DNA of 64,000 nt from NCBI RefSeq assembly GCF_000271845.1, contig NZ_JH719394.1, forward strand, positions 192,828-256,827. The letters are read 5' to 3'. The position numbers were made by a program, and so were the translations under genes. The stretch comes from Rhizobium leguminosarum bv. trifolii WSM2297. Its GTDB lineage: Bacteria; Pseudomonadota; Alphaproteobacteria; Rhizobiales; Rhizobiaceae. The notes beneath the pieces are model-generated. The model did no database searches and was not told the origin of the DNA. It saw nothing but the letters and a program-made list of their open reading frames with translations. Positions 36,322 through 44,553 of the stretch are shown piece by piece. Within the stretch, counting starts at the first letter, position 1; each line of letters begins with the position of its first letter.

Positions 36322-37911
36322 TCAGGCGTCCAGCCAGACGCGGGTTGCGACGTAACCGTTCGACATGTCGTTGCCGATGTCGTGAACATAGCCCTTCACC
36401 TGCTTGGTGGAGGCGTTCACGAAGTCGTTGAACATCGGCAGGATGACGCCGCCCTCGTCGCGCACCATCATTGCCATGGCGCGGTACAGGTCTTTGCGCT
36501 TGGCTTCATCAAGCTCGGAGCGGGCCTGCAACAGTAGCTTGTCGAAGTCAGGACGCTTGAACTTGGTGTCGTTCCAGTCCGCTGTCGAGAGATAAGCGGT
36601 GGAATACATCTGGTCCTGCGTCGGCCGGCCGCCCCAGTAGGATGTCGAGAAGGGCTGGACGTTCCAGACATTGGTCCAGTAGCCGTCGCCCGGTTCACGT
36701 TTGACCTCGATCTCGATGCCGGCCTTCTTGCAGCTTTCCTGATAGAGGACAGCCGCATCGACTCCGCCGGGGAAGGCGACTTCGGAGGTGCGCAGAAGTA
36801 CCGAGCCGCTGTGGCCCGACTTCTTGTAGTGAAACGCGGCCTTGTCGGGATCATAAACGCGCTGTTCGATGCCTTCGGGGAAGAGCGCATAGGTGCTGTT
36901 AATCGGGAAGTCGTTGCCGACCTTGCCGTAGCCGCCGAGGATCTTCTGCACCATGGTCTCCCGGTCCATGGCGTATTTGAGCGCCAGGCGCAGGTCGTTA
37001 TTGTCGAACGGCGCCTTATCGCAGTGCATGATGAAGACGTAGTGACCGCGGCCGGCGGTCGAGAGGATCTCGACATTGGGTGCGCGTTTCAAGAGGTTGA
37101 CTGTCTTCGGGTCGACGCGGTTGATGTAGTGCACCTGGCCGGACGAAAGTGCGGCGATGCGGGCCGTCGCATCGTTCATGCCGATGATCTCGATCGAATC
37201 GACATAACCGCGGTCGGTGCGCCAGTCGTCCTTGTTCCTTTCGAAGGTGGCGCGGACACCGGGCTCGAAGCTCGTCATCTTGTACGGGCCGGTGCCGATC
37301 GAGGCGAGGGGATCGTCGACGCCACCGTTCGGCTGGATGACCAGATGGTAGTCGGACAGCAGCAGCGGCATGTCGGCATTGCCTTCGCTGAGCGTCAGCA
37401 CGAGGTTGCCGCCGTCGGCCTTGATTTCCTTGATCGAGCCGAGGACACCGAGCGCGCCGGATTCCGACTTCGCATCGGTGTGGCGCTTCAGCGTCGCAAC
37501 GACGTCGTCGATCGTCATTTCCTTGCCATCGTGGAACTTGACGCCCTTGCGGATCTTGAAGGTCCAGGTGACGGCGTCCTTCGACGGCTCCCAGGATTCG
37601 GCGAGCGACGGAACGGCTGCACCCGTCAGTGGATCGGATTCGACGAGCATGTCGCCCCAGCAGCGGCCGATGCAGAACATGACCTGTGACAGGAATTTCG
37701 CCGGATCCTTGGAATCGGTGGCAGCGCCGCCTTCAAGACCGAGCTTCAGGTGGCCGCCACGCTTCGGCTCGGCGGCTTCGGCACTTTCGGTGAAGAGCTT
37801 GTCGGCGACGGCAAGTGTGATGCCCGCCGCCATGGCGCGTCCCATGAATTCGCGGCGGCTGAGCCCGCCTGCGGTGACGCGGCTTGCGAGATATTTGCTG
37901 TAGTCGTTCAT
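36322..37911 (-). CDS. Oligopeptide-type ABC transporter binding protein, Tat-exported
   Basis: A 529-residue SBP_bac_5 (DppA/OppA-like) protein starting at the ATG at 37911 (MNDYSKYLAS), with GAAGGAACAGGGGA upstream. The signal SRREFMGRAMAAGITLAVA has a twin-arginine motif of the S-R-R-x-F type, so it is probably folded before export. The mature protein has the family sequence AESWEPSKDAVTWTFKIRKGVKFHDG. The gene follows the enoyl-CoA hydratase gene by 117 bp in the same direction. Its ligand is probably a quaternary amine or carnitine conjugate rather than a peptide, judged from the operon. Confidence 0.92.
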   Translation of the reverse strand: MNDYSKYLASRVTAGGLSRREFMGRAMAAGITLAVADKLFTESAEAAEPKRGGHLKLGLEGGAATDSKDPAKFLSQVMFCIGRCWGDMLVESDPLTGAAVPSLAESWEPSKDAVTWTFKIRKGVKFHDGKEMTIDDVVATLKRHTDAKSESGALGVLGSIKEIKADGGNLVLTLSEGNADMPLLLSDYHLVIQPNGGVDDPLASIGTGPYKMTSFEPGVRATFERNKDDWRTDRGYVDSIEIIGMNDATARIAALSSGQVHYINRVDPKTVNLLKRAPNVEILSTAGRGHYVFIMHCDKAPFDNNDLRLALKYAMDRETMVQKILGGYGKVGNDFPINSTYALFPEGIEQRVYDPDKAAFHYKKSGHSGSVLLRTSEVAFPGGVDAAVLYQESCKKAGIEIEVKREPGDGYWTNVWNVQPFSTSYWGGRPTQDQMYSTAYLSTADWNDTKFKRPDFDKLLLQARSELDEAKRKDLYRAMAMMVRDEGGVILPMFNDFVNASTKQVKGYVHDIGNDMSNGYVATRVWLDA

Positions 37912-37990
37912 TCCCCTGTTCCTTCTTTGTGGTGCGTTGACAGAACTTCCGGGCATTGTCGGCAGGCGGTTTCCTCTCCCCCTTCCGGTG

Positions 37991-38005
37991 CCCGCATCAT
38001 GCGGG
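37991..38005. other. Short hairpin downstream of the CaiD-like gene
   Basis: CCCGCA-TCA-TGCGGG is a perfect 6-bp stem, 24 bases past the hydratase stop and before the binding-protein start. There is no T-run on the transcribed side, so it is more likely an mRNA boundary or processing element than a full terminator. Confidence 0.4.
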
Positions 38006-38028
38006 AAAATGTTGCGGTTGCCGCCGCC

Positions 38029-38811
38029 TTATTTTCCTTTCCAAACGGGGCTTCGCTTCTCGGCGAAAGCCCGCGCGCCTTCCAATTGGTCTTCGCTCGA
38101 ATAGAGACTGTCGACGGTCGCAAACTGCCGCTTGGTAACCTTGTTCATGGCAGCCTGGAATGTCGAACCCTCCGCTTCGCGCACAATTTCCTTGATGGCC
38201 GCATAGACGAGCGGCGGCCCGCTTGCGAGCAGGCGGGCAAGCTCCCATGCCCTCTCCATCAGCCGGTCGGCCGGCAGAACCTCATTGACGAAACCCCAGC
38301 GATGCGCCTCGTGAACATCGAGCCAGCGTCCGGTCAAAAGCATGTCCATGGCGATGTGGTAGGGGATGCGTTTCGGCAGCTTGATCGAAGCGGCATCGGC
38401 AACGGTGCCCGAACGGATTTCCGGCAGGGCGAAAGTCGCATGCTCGGCGGCGATGATCAGGTCGGTGGAAAGCGCGATCTCCAACCCACCGCCGCAACAG
38501 ATGCCGTTGACCGCACAAATGACCGGCTTGTTGAGGTCGCGCAGCTCTTGCAGCCCGCCGAAGCCGCCGACACCGTAATCGCCGTCGACCGCATCGCCCG
38601 CGGCGGCCGCCTTGAGGTCCCATCCGGCACAGAAGAACTTCTCGCCGCTGCCCGACACGATGGCGACACGCAATTCAGGATCGTCGCGGAAGTCTCGGAA
38701 GATCAAGCCCAGGGCACGGCTGGTCTCAAGGTCGATGGCGTTCGCCTTCGGCCGGTCGATGACGACTTGGAGCACTCCGCCGTCCTGTCGTGTGCGAATG
38801 TGATCGCTCAA
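38029..38811 (-). CDS. Enoyl-CoA hydratase, carnitinyl-CoA dehydratase (CaiD)-like
   Basis: A 260-residue crotonase-fold enzyme with a TTG start at 38811, six bases after the synthetase stop. Oxyanion-hole segments are CAGWDLKAAAAG and NGICCGGGLEIAL, followed by ALPEIRSGTVADAASIKLPKRIP, where the catalytic glutamates of the family lie. FFCAGWDLKAAAAG and the C-terminal SEDQLEGARAFAEKRSPVWKGK resemble CaiD, which interconverts crotonobetainyl-CoA and L-carnitinyl-CoA. Together with the acyl-CoA dehydrogenase and CoA ligase upstream it would make carnitine from gamma-butyrobetaine or crotonobetaine. Confidence 0.85.
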   Translation of the reverse strand: MSDHIRTRQDGGVLQVVIDRPKANAIDLETSRALGLIFRDFRDDPELRVAIVSGSGEKFFCAGWDLKAAAAGDAVDGDYGVGGFGGLQELRDLNKPVICAVNGICCGGGLEIALSTDLIIAAEHATFALPEIRSGTVADAASIKLPKRIPYHIAMDMLLTGRWLDVHEAHRWGFVNEVLPADRLMERAWELARLLASGPPLVYAAIKEIVREAEGSTFQAAMNKVTKRQFATVDSLYSSEDQLEGARAFAEKRSPVWKGK

Positions 38812-38817
38812 CCTATG

Positions 38818-40872
38818 CTACCTCCTCCGCCGTATCAGGGCATCGACTGCGGCAACGCCATGCCCTTCGGGAAGAACCATCAACGGATTAATGTCCAGTT
38901 CCTCCAGGCGCGCAGCGTTCATTACGACATAATCTGCCGCTGCTGCGATAGCGGCGACCGCGGCTTCGAGGTCGCCTTTCGGTCGCCCACGATAGCCATA
39001 GATCAATTTTGCCAGTCTAAGACGCGAAATCGCCACATGAATCTCGGTTTTCGTCGCCGGAAGCGGCAGGATGACGGAATCTTCAAGCAATTCAACGAAG
39101 ATTCCGCCCGCGCCCAAGGTGAGCGACAATCCGAAGACAGGGTCGCGGACAGCGCCGACGATCAACTCCGCGACCGGCGGATCGATCATCTTCTCGACGA
39201 GATAACCGCCATTCGACGTCATTGCCGCAGCCGCCTTCGACACCGCCTCAATATCCCTGAGGTTGAGTGCGACGGCGCCGACCTCAGTCTTATGCGCGAT
39301 ACCGAGGCCCTTCAACACGACGGGGAAACCGAGCCGTTCCGCCTGATCTGCGGCTTCACGGGGAGAAAAAGCCTGCAGCCCCCAGGGAACGGGGAGGCCG
39401 CAGGAAGCAAGCTCGGTCTTCGCATCAGCTTCCGTCAGCGTCTCGATCTCGCCATCCATGAACGGCACGTCGAGCAGCGGCAGGGGAGGCGGGGCTTGCC
39501 AAGCTTGGCCGATGCCGGCGGCGACTTCCGCTGCGGTGATGGCTTCGTCGATGCCCGAGAAGGCGACGATGCCATTGGCCATCAGCCGATCGGCGATCGA
39601 CTCCGGCATGTTCTCAGGAAGGGTCGCGAGAAGGCCGGCCAGCGCACCGGTGGCAGAGGCCGCGGCGATGACCGCATCTGCCGTCATCGCCCATTCCGAC
39701 GCATCGCAGCGGTCGCCACGCGGAAAGTCGAGGACGACGAGATTGAGGGCGCACCCACCTTCGAACATGGCGCTGAAGGCTTCGGTCTGGCGGGCGAAAT
39801 CCCCCCAGACGAAGGTGTGGTAGTCGAGCGGATTGGAGAGCGTCACCATCTCGCCGAGGACCCGCCGTAGACGCGGCAACTGTTGCGGTTGCAGCGCAGG
39901 GAATTCGACATTGCGGCCGACGGCGGCATCCGCCATCAGCGAAGCCTCGCCCCCGGAGCAGCTCATCGACGAGATCGAACGGTTTGCGAGCGGGCCGGCC
40001 ACATGCAGCAGCTTCAGGGTTTCCAGCAGCGCCGGCAGGGTCTCGACACGGCCGAGGCCAAGTCGGGCAAGCACGGCGTCCGCCACGGCATCGCTGCCGG
40101 CAAGCGAGGCGGTGTGTGACACCGCCGCGCGTCTTGCCTGCTCGGATCTACCGACCTTCAGCACGACCACAGGCTTCTTCGACCGGCGGGCAGCCGTGGC
40201 AAGGCGTTCGAGTGCGGCGAGATCGCCGAACCCTTCGACATGAAGGCCAATTGCAGTGACGCGGCGGTCGTCGATCAGGGCGCAGGCGACATCGGCAAGC
40301 GATGTCTGCGCCTGGTTGCCTGCCGTGACCATATAGGCGATCGGCAGCCCGCGGGTCTGCATGGTCAGGTTGATGGCGATATTGGAGGACTGCGTGAGGA
40401 TCGCGACGCCACGGTCGATACGCTCCATGCCGTGCTGGTCGGGCCACAACAGCGCGCCGTCGAGACCATTGATCAGCCCGTAGCAATTGGGGCCGAGGAT
40501 CGGCATGTCGCCGGCTGCCGAAAGCAGGGCCTGCTGCAGGTCGGCGCCGTTGGCGAGTTCCGCCGTCGCCTCGCTGAAGCCCGATGCATAACAGACCGCC
40601 CCGCCGGCACCAGCCGCGGAAAGGCTGCGCACGATGTCGACGGTCAGCGTCCTGTTGACGCCGACGAAGGCGGCGTCCGGCGCCGAAGGCAGATCGGACA
40701 CGGAGCGATAACACGGCCGCCCCAGCACCTCGTCGAGTTTGGGATGGACGGGCCAAATCTCGCCTGAAAAACCCATGCGGTCGCATTGCTCGATCACCCT
40801 GCGCGCCTCGCGGCCGCCGAAGACGGCGATCGTTTGCGGTCTGAGCAGGCGGTCGAGCGGGCGAGAGGTCAT
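38818..40872 (-). CDS. NDP-forming acyl-CoA synthetase (acetate--CoA ligase family)
   Basis: A 684-residue enzyme with the domain order of ADP-forming acyl-CoA synthetases. An N-terminal CoA-binding Rossmann domain (LRPQTIAVFGGREARRVIEQC) is followed by succinyl-CoA-ligase-like domains (PILGPNCYGLINGLDG; SISSMSCSGGEASLMAD) and a C-terminal ATP-grasp domain (FPVVLKGLGIAHKTEVGAVALNL). Such enzymes activate a carboxylic acid with CoA and ATP. In this operon the acid is probably gamma-butyrobetaine, crotonobetaine or carnitine, in place of the AMP-forming CaiC type. It begins 4 bp after the acyl-CoA dehydrogenase stop. Confidence 0.88.
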   Translation of the reverse strand: MTSRPLDRLLRPQTIAVFGGREARRVIEQCDRMGFSGEIWPVHPKLDEVLGRPCYRSVSDLPSAPDAAFVGVNRTLTVDIVRSLSAAGAGGAVCYASGFSEATAELANGADLQQALLSAAGDMPILGPNCYGLINGLDGALLWPDQHGMERIDRGVAILTQSSNIAINLTMQTRGLPIAYMVTAGNQAQTSLADVACALIDDRRVTAIGLHVEGFGDLAALERLATAARRSKKPVVVLKVGRSEQARRAAVSHTASLAGSDAVADAVLARLGLGRVETLPALLETLKLLHVAGPLANRSISSMSCSGGEASLMADAAVGRNVEFPALQPQQLPRLRRVLGEMVTLSNPLDYHTFVWGDFARQTEAFSAMFEGGCALNLVVLDFPRGDRCDASEWAMTADAVIAAASATGALAGLLATLPENMPESIADRLMANGIVAFSGIDEAITAAEVAAGIGQAWQAPPPLPLLDVPFMDGEIETLTEADAKTELASCGLPVPWGLQAFSPREAADQAERLGFPVVLKGLGIAHKTEVGAVALNLRDIEAVSKAAAAMTSNGGYLVEKMIDPPVAELIVGAVRDPVFGLSLTLGAGGIFVELLEDSVILPLPATKTEIHVAISRLRLAKLIYGYRGRPKGDLEAAVAAIAAAADYVVMNAARLEELDINPLMVLPEGHGVAAVDALIRRRR

Positions 40873-40876
40873 CGGC

Positions 40877-42037
40877 TCACGCTCCCAGAGGCCGAAGCAG
40901 GTCGCGGCTGATGATATGCCGCTGAATTTCGGAGGTGCCGTCCCAGATGCGCTCGACGCGCGCGTCGCGCCAGAAGCGGGCGAGCGGAAGGTCGTCCATC
41001 AGTCCCATGCCGCCGAAGATCTGGATCGCCTCGTCGGTGACGCGGGCGAGCATTTCCGAGGCATAGAGCTTGGCCGAAGCGATCTGCCGGTCTGCGGGAA
41101 GGCCGGCATCGAGCCGCCAGGCGGCTGAAAGCGTCAGCCATTCGGCCGCGTCGATTTCGGTGATCATATCGGCAAGCTTGAACGATACGCCCTGATTGGC
41201 GCCGATCGGTCTGCCGAACTGCTTGCGTTCGGCGGCATAGGGCAGGGCCATCTCGAACACCCGCCGCGCCCGGCCGACGCAGGTGGCCGCAACCGTCAGC
41301 CGCGTGCCGTAGAGCCATTGATTGGCAATATCGAAGCCGCGATGCACTTCGCCCAGCACCTGGGCTTCAGGTATCCGGCAATCTTCGAAGCTCAGCGTGC
41401 AATTGTGGTAGCCACGATGCGAAACGGAATCATAGCCCTTGTGGATCTCGAAGCCCGGCGTGCCGCGATCGACGAGAAAGGCGGTGATCCTCTTCTTGAT
41501 GCCTTTCGGCGTTTCCTCCTCGCCCGTCGCGGCAAAGACGATGACGAAATCGGCGACGTCGGCATGGGAGATGAAATGTTTCGTGCCGTTGAGCACGAAG
41601 TCGCCGCCATCGCGGCGGGCAGCACACTTCATGCCGCGCATGTCCGAACCTGCGTCCGGCTCAGTGATGGCAAGCGCGTCAATCTTCTCGCCGCGCACCG
41701 CCGGCAGGAGATAGCGCTCGCGCTGCTCACCCTCGCAAGCCATCAGGATGCCCGAGGGCCGGCCGAAGAAGAACGTCAGCCCGAGCGAGCCGCGTCCGAG
41801 CTCTCGTTCAACCAGCGTGAAGGTAACGTGGTCGAGGCCGGCGCCGCCGACCTCCTCGGGGAAATTGCAGGCGTAGAATCCAAGATCAATGCATTTGCGC
41901 TGGATCTCGCGTCCGAGCTCCGGCGGCACGATGCCGCTGCGCTCGACCGCATTTTCATGCGGATAAATCTCGGTTTCGACGAAAGCGCGAACCGTCTCGA
42001 CGATCATTTCCTGTTCTTGGCTGAGACCGAAATTCAT
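40877..42037 (-). CDS. Acyl-CoA dehydrogenase, gamma-butyrobetainyl-CoA dehydrogenase candidate
   Basis: A 386-residue FAD flavoenzyme starting at the ATG at 42037 (MNFGLSQEQEMIVETV), with TAGGAGGAT directly upstream. FAD-binding signatures are ALAITEPDAGSDMRGM and FIGG-type QIFGGMGLMDDLPLARFWRD. Normal length. The usual catalytic-base motif YEGTSEIQ reads WDGTSEIQ, so the expected glutamate is aspartate; either Asp serves as base or the base lies elsewhere in the chain. Neighbours suggest oxidation of gamma-butyrobetainyl-CoA to crotonobetainyl-CoA. It lies 10 bp after the carnitine dehydrogenase gene. Confidence 0.88.
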   Translation of the reverse strand: MNFGLSQEQEMIVETVRAFVETEIYPHENAVERSGIVPPELGREIQRKCIDLGFYACNFPEEVGGAGLDHVTFTLVERELGRGSLGLTFFFGRPSGILMACEGEQRERYLLPAVRGEKIDALAITEPDAGSDMRGMKCAARRDGGDFVLNGTKHFISHADVADFVIVFAATGEEETPKGIKKRITAFLVDRGTPGFEIHKGYDSVSHRGYHNCTLSFEDCRIPEAQVLGEVHRGFDIANQWLYGTRLTVAATCVGRARRVFEMALPYAAERKQFGRPIGANQGVSFKLADMITEIDAAEWLTLSAAWRLDAGLPADRQIASAKLYASEMLARVTDEAIQIFGGMGLMDDLPLARFWRDARVERIWDGTSEIQRHIISRDLLRPLGA

Positions 42038-42047
42038 GCCGATCCTC

Positions 42048-43538
42048 CTATCGCCTCTGACCGACGTGACGGCCGACACCTTCGGGCACGGGCAATTTTG
42101 CGTGCATTCCAGCAATCGCCGTGACCCTGTCGAGAACAGCGGCCGGCGCCGGCACGACTTTTCCCGCCTTGCTGTCGACGTGCAGCAACATATGCTCGGC
42201 GGTCGCGAGAACCTCACCCGTCGCCGTGTCGGCCAGTGTGTGGAAGACATGCAGCCGCTTCTCGTCAATGGACAGAATCTGGCAGGCCGAATGGATCGCC
42301 TGGCCAAGCTTTGCCTCGCCGAGATGGCGGATGTGGGTTTCTACCGTGTAGTAGCTTTGTCCCGCCTCGACATAGGCGAGATCGACGCCAATGAGGCGCA
42401 GCAGCGCATCTGATGTATCGCCGAAAACCTGCAGGTAGCGGTGTTCGGTCATGTGGCCGTTATAGTCGACCCAGGCGGGACCCACCTTGGTTTCGACGAG
42501 CCTGAGCGGCTTTGACGGGTCGAACGACGTGGTCGCCCCGCCGCCCTGCGCCCAGAGCGATTGCTCGAACTCCTTCAGCAGCTTGCCAGCGCCCCAGCCC
42601 TTGCCGCTATCGCCGCCCTTCAGCGCCTGCAGGATGCCGACGAGGTTTTCGTCGCGAATGCGTTCGAGCTCCCGGATCGAGAGGCCGGCTGCCTGTTCGT
42701 CGGATTGCCCGCCGATCTTTTCGATCAGCGCGTCGTCGAGATAGACGACATCGGTGAGCTTGGTCCATGGCCAAGCGAGGCAGGGACCGAACTGGGCGAG
42801 GAAGTGGCGCATCCCGGCCTCGCCGCCGGCGATGCGGTAGGTCTGGAACAGGCCCATCTGCGCCCAACGCAGGCCGAAGGAGTAACGGATGACGTCATCG
42901 AGCGTCTCGACGGTGCAGATATCGTCATGGATCAGCCACAGCGCCTCGCGCCAGAGCGCTTCGAGCAGCCGGTCGCCGACGAAGGCCTCGATCTCCTTGG
43001 CGATGTGGACGCCCTTCATGCCGATCGGCGGCAATCTTTCCGTCGCAGCGCTGATGGTCGCCGCCGAGGTTTTTGCACCGCCGACGATTTCGACGAGCGG
43101 CAGCAGATAGACGGGATTATAGGGATGGGCGACGAAGAGCCGTTCGGGATGTCTCATGTCGCGCTGCAGATCGGTCGGCAGCAGCCCCGACGTGGAAGAG
43201 CCGATCAGGGCATCCGGGCGGGACGCGGCATCGATCTCGGTCAGCACGCGACGCTTGAGGTCGAGCCTTTCCGGCACGCTTTCCTGGATCCAGTCGGCAT
43301 CCGTGACGGCTTCTTCAAGCGTCGTGCAGAAGCGAAGCCTGCCCTGCGGTGGCAGCGGCGCGCCGGTCAGCATGGCATAGGCTTGTTGGGCATTGGCGAT
43401 CACCTCGCCGACGATGCGGCCGGCTTCCGGATGCGGATCGAACACATCGACGTCGATGCCGGCGAGCAGAAAACGGGCGATCCATCCGCCGCCGATGACG
43501 CCGCCGCCGATGCAAGCCGCCTTGTTGATCTTGGTCAT
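42048..43538 (-). CDS. L-carnitine dehydrogenase fused to betainyl-CoA thioesterase
   Basis: A 496-residue two-domain protein. Residues 1 to about 320 are a 3-hydroxyacyl-CoA-dehydrogenase-type carnitine dehydrogenase with NAD motif CIGGGVIGGGWIARF, GSSTSGLLPTDLQ and HPYNPVYLLPLVEIVGG. Residues from about 345 are a hotdog thioesterase with VDYNGHMTEHRYLQVFGD. The first oxidises L-carnitine to 3-dehydrocarnitine; the second hydrolyses betainyl-CoA to glycine betaine. The same fusion is known from rhizobia, while Pseudomonas has separate CdhA and CdhB. It is encoded 7 bp after the cleavage enzyme. Confidence 0.93.
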   Translation of the reverse strand: MTKINKAACIGGGVIGGGWIARFLLAGIDVDVFDPHPEAGRIVGEVIANAQQAYAMLTGAPLPPQGRLRFCTTLEEAVTDADWIQESVPERLDLKRRVLTEIDAASRPDALIGSSTSGLLPTDLQRDMRHPERLFVAHPYNPVYLLPLVEIVGGAKTSAATISAATERLPPIGMKGVHIAKEIEAFVGDRLLEALWREALWLIHDDICTVETLDDVIRYSFGLRWAQMGLFQTYRIAGGEAGMRHFLAQFGPCLAWPWTKLTDVVYLDDALIEKIGGQSDEQAAGLSIRELERIRDENLVGILQALKGGDSGKGWGAGKLLKEFEQSLWAQGGGATTSFDPSKPLRLVETKVGPAWVDYNGHMTEHRYLQVFGDTSDALLRLIGVDLAYVEAGQSYYTVETHIRHLGEAKLGQAIHSACQILSIDEKRLHVFHTLADTATGEVLATAEHMLLHVDSKAGKVVPAPAAVLDRVTAIAGMHAKLPVPEGVGRHVGQRR

Positions 43539-43545
43539 GCCAGCC

Positions 43546-44448
43546 TCAACGCTTCGTCAGTTTAAGTTTCTTGCGGACGTCTTCCGGACCGATGACCCGC
43601 GCGCCCATGCCTTCGACCACCTGCACGGCCTTTTCGACGAGCTGCGCATTGGTGGCGAGCTGGCCCTTGCCGACGAAGAGGTTGTCCTCAAGGCCGACGC
43701 GCACATTGCCGCCGCCGAGAACCGCTGCAGCCGGATAAGCCATGGCATTGCGGCCGATCGAAAAGGCCGAGAAGGTCCAGCTTTCGGGCAGGTTGTTGAC
43801 CATCGCCATGAAGGTGTTGAGATCGTCGGGCGCGCCCCACGGAATACCCATGCAAAGCTGGATCAGCACCGGGTCTTCGATCAGTCCCTCTTCGGCAAGC
43901 TGCTTGGCGAACCACAGATGGCCGGTGTCGAAGGCCTCGATCTCCGGCCGCACGCCGAGATCCGTCATCTTCTTCGCCATCGCCCGCAGCATGGCCGGCG
44001 TGTTGGTCATGACATAGTCGCCGAGGTTGAAGTTCATCGTGCCGCAGTCGAGCGTGCAGATCTCGGGCAGGCATTCGGCGACATGGCTGACGCGCTCGCT
44101 GGCGCCTGCCATGTCGGTGCCTTTCGGATTGAGGGGAAGGGGGCTTTCGACATCACCGAAGATCAGGTCCCCGCCCATACCGGCGGTAAGATTGAGGACG
44201 ACGTCGATATCCGCCGAGCGAATGCGGTCGGTGACTTCCCTGTAAAGATCGTTGCGGCGGCTGGCGGCCCCCGTTTCGGGATCGCGGACATGGCAGTGAA
44301 CAACGGCCGCCCCAGCCCTGGCGGCGTCGATCGCGGAGTCCGCGATCTGCTTGGGAGTGATGGGAACATGGCTGGATTTGGAAACCGTATCGCCGGCGCC
44401 GGTAACAGCACAGGTGATGAAAACATCGCGATTCATCGCTAGAGGCAT
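43546..44448 (-). CDS. 3-dehydrocarnitine cleavage enzyme (BKACE family, CdhC-like)
   Basis: A 300-residue TIM-barrel zinc enzyme of the BKACE/DUF849 family. Zinc ligands are in AAVVHCHVRDPETG (paired histidines) with GNVRVGLEDN (glutamate) toward the C-terminus. It condenses 3-dehydrocarnitine with acetyl-CoA and splits it to betainyl-CoA plus acetoacetate. The neighbouring dehydrogenase-thioesterase fusion makes this substrate assignment strong. It starts at the ATG at 44448 after GGGGAGAAC and is the first gene of the ten-gene operon, divergent from the GlxA/CdhR-type regulator. Confidence 0.93.
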   Translation of the reverse strand: MPLAMNRDVFITCAVTGAGDTVSKSSHVPITPKQIADSAIDAARAGAAVVHCHVRDPETGAASRRNDLYREVTDRIRSADIDVVLNLTAGMGGDLIFGDVESPLPLNPKGTDMAGASERVSHVAECLPEICTLDCGTMNFNLGDYVMTNTPAMLRAMAKKMTDLGVRPEIEAFDTGHLWFAKQLAEEGLIEDPVLIQLCMGIPWGAPDDLNTFMAMVNNLPESWTFSAFSIGRNAMAYPAAAVLGGGNVRVGLEDNLFVGKGQLATNAQLVEKAVQVVEGMGARVIGPEDVRKKLKLTKR

Positions 44449-44488
44449 GATTTTGTTCTCCCCATCTTGTCTCCCATTACGCGACAGG

Positions 44489-44538
44489 ATTAGCGGAGAT
44501 GCTTTGCATTCTCGGAAGTCATTGATACATTATCGGAA
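44489..44538. promoter_or_regulatory. Direct repeats for the CdhR-type regulator
   Basis: CATTCTCGGAA (44507-44517) and CATTATCGGAA (44528-44538) are 21 bp apart, two helical turns, on the same strand. A weaker third unit, ATTAGCGGA, is at 44489-44497. Direct repeats on one helix face are typical of AraC-domain activators. They lie between the carnitine operon and the divergent regulator gene. Confidence 0.65.
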
Positions 44539-44553
44539 CGGGAGGAGGTGACC

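Noticed and set aside
37750..39870. A 706-codon open frame on the plus strand
   Set aside because: Antisense to the CaiD-like and acyl-CoA synthetase genes, which carry clear domains; no ribosome site.
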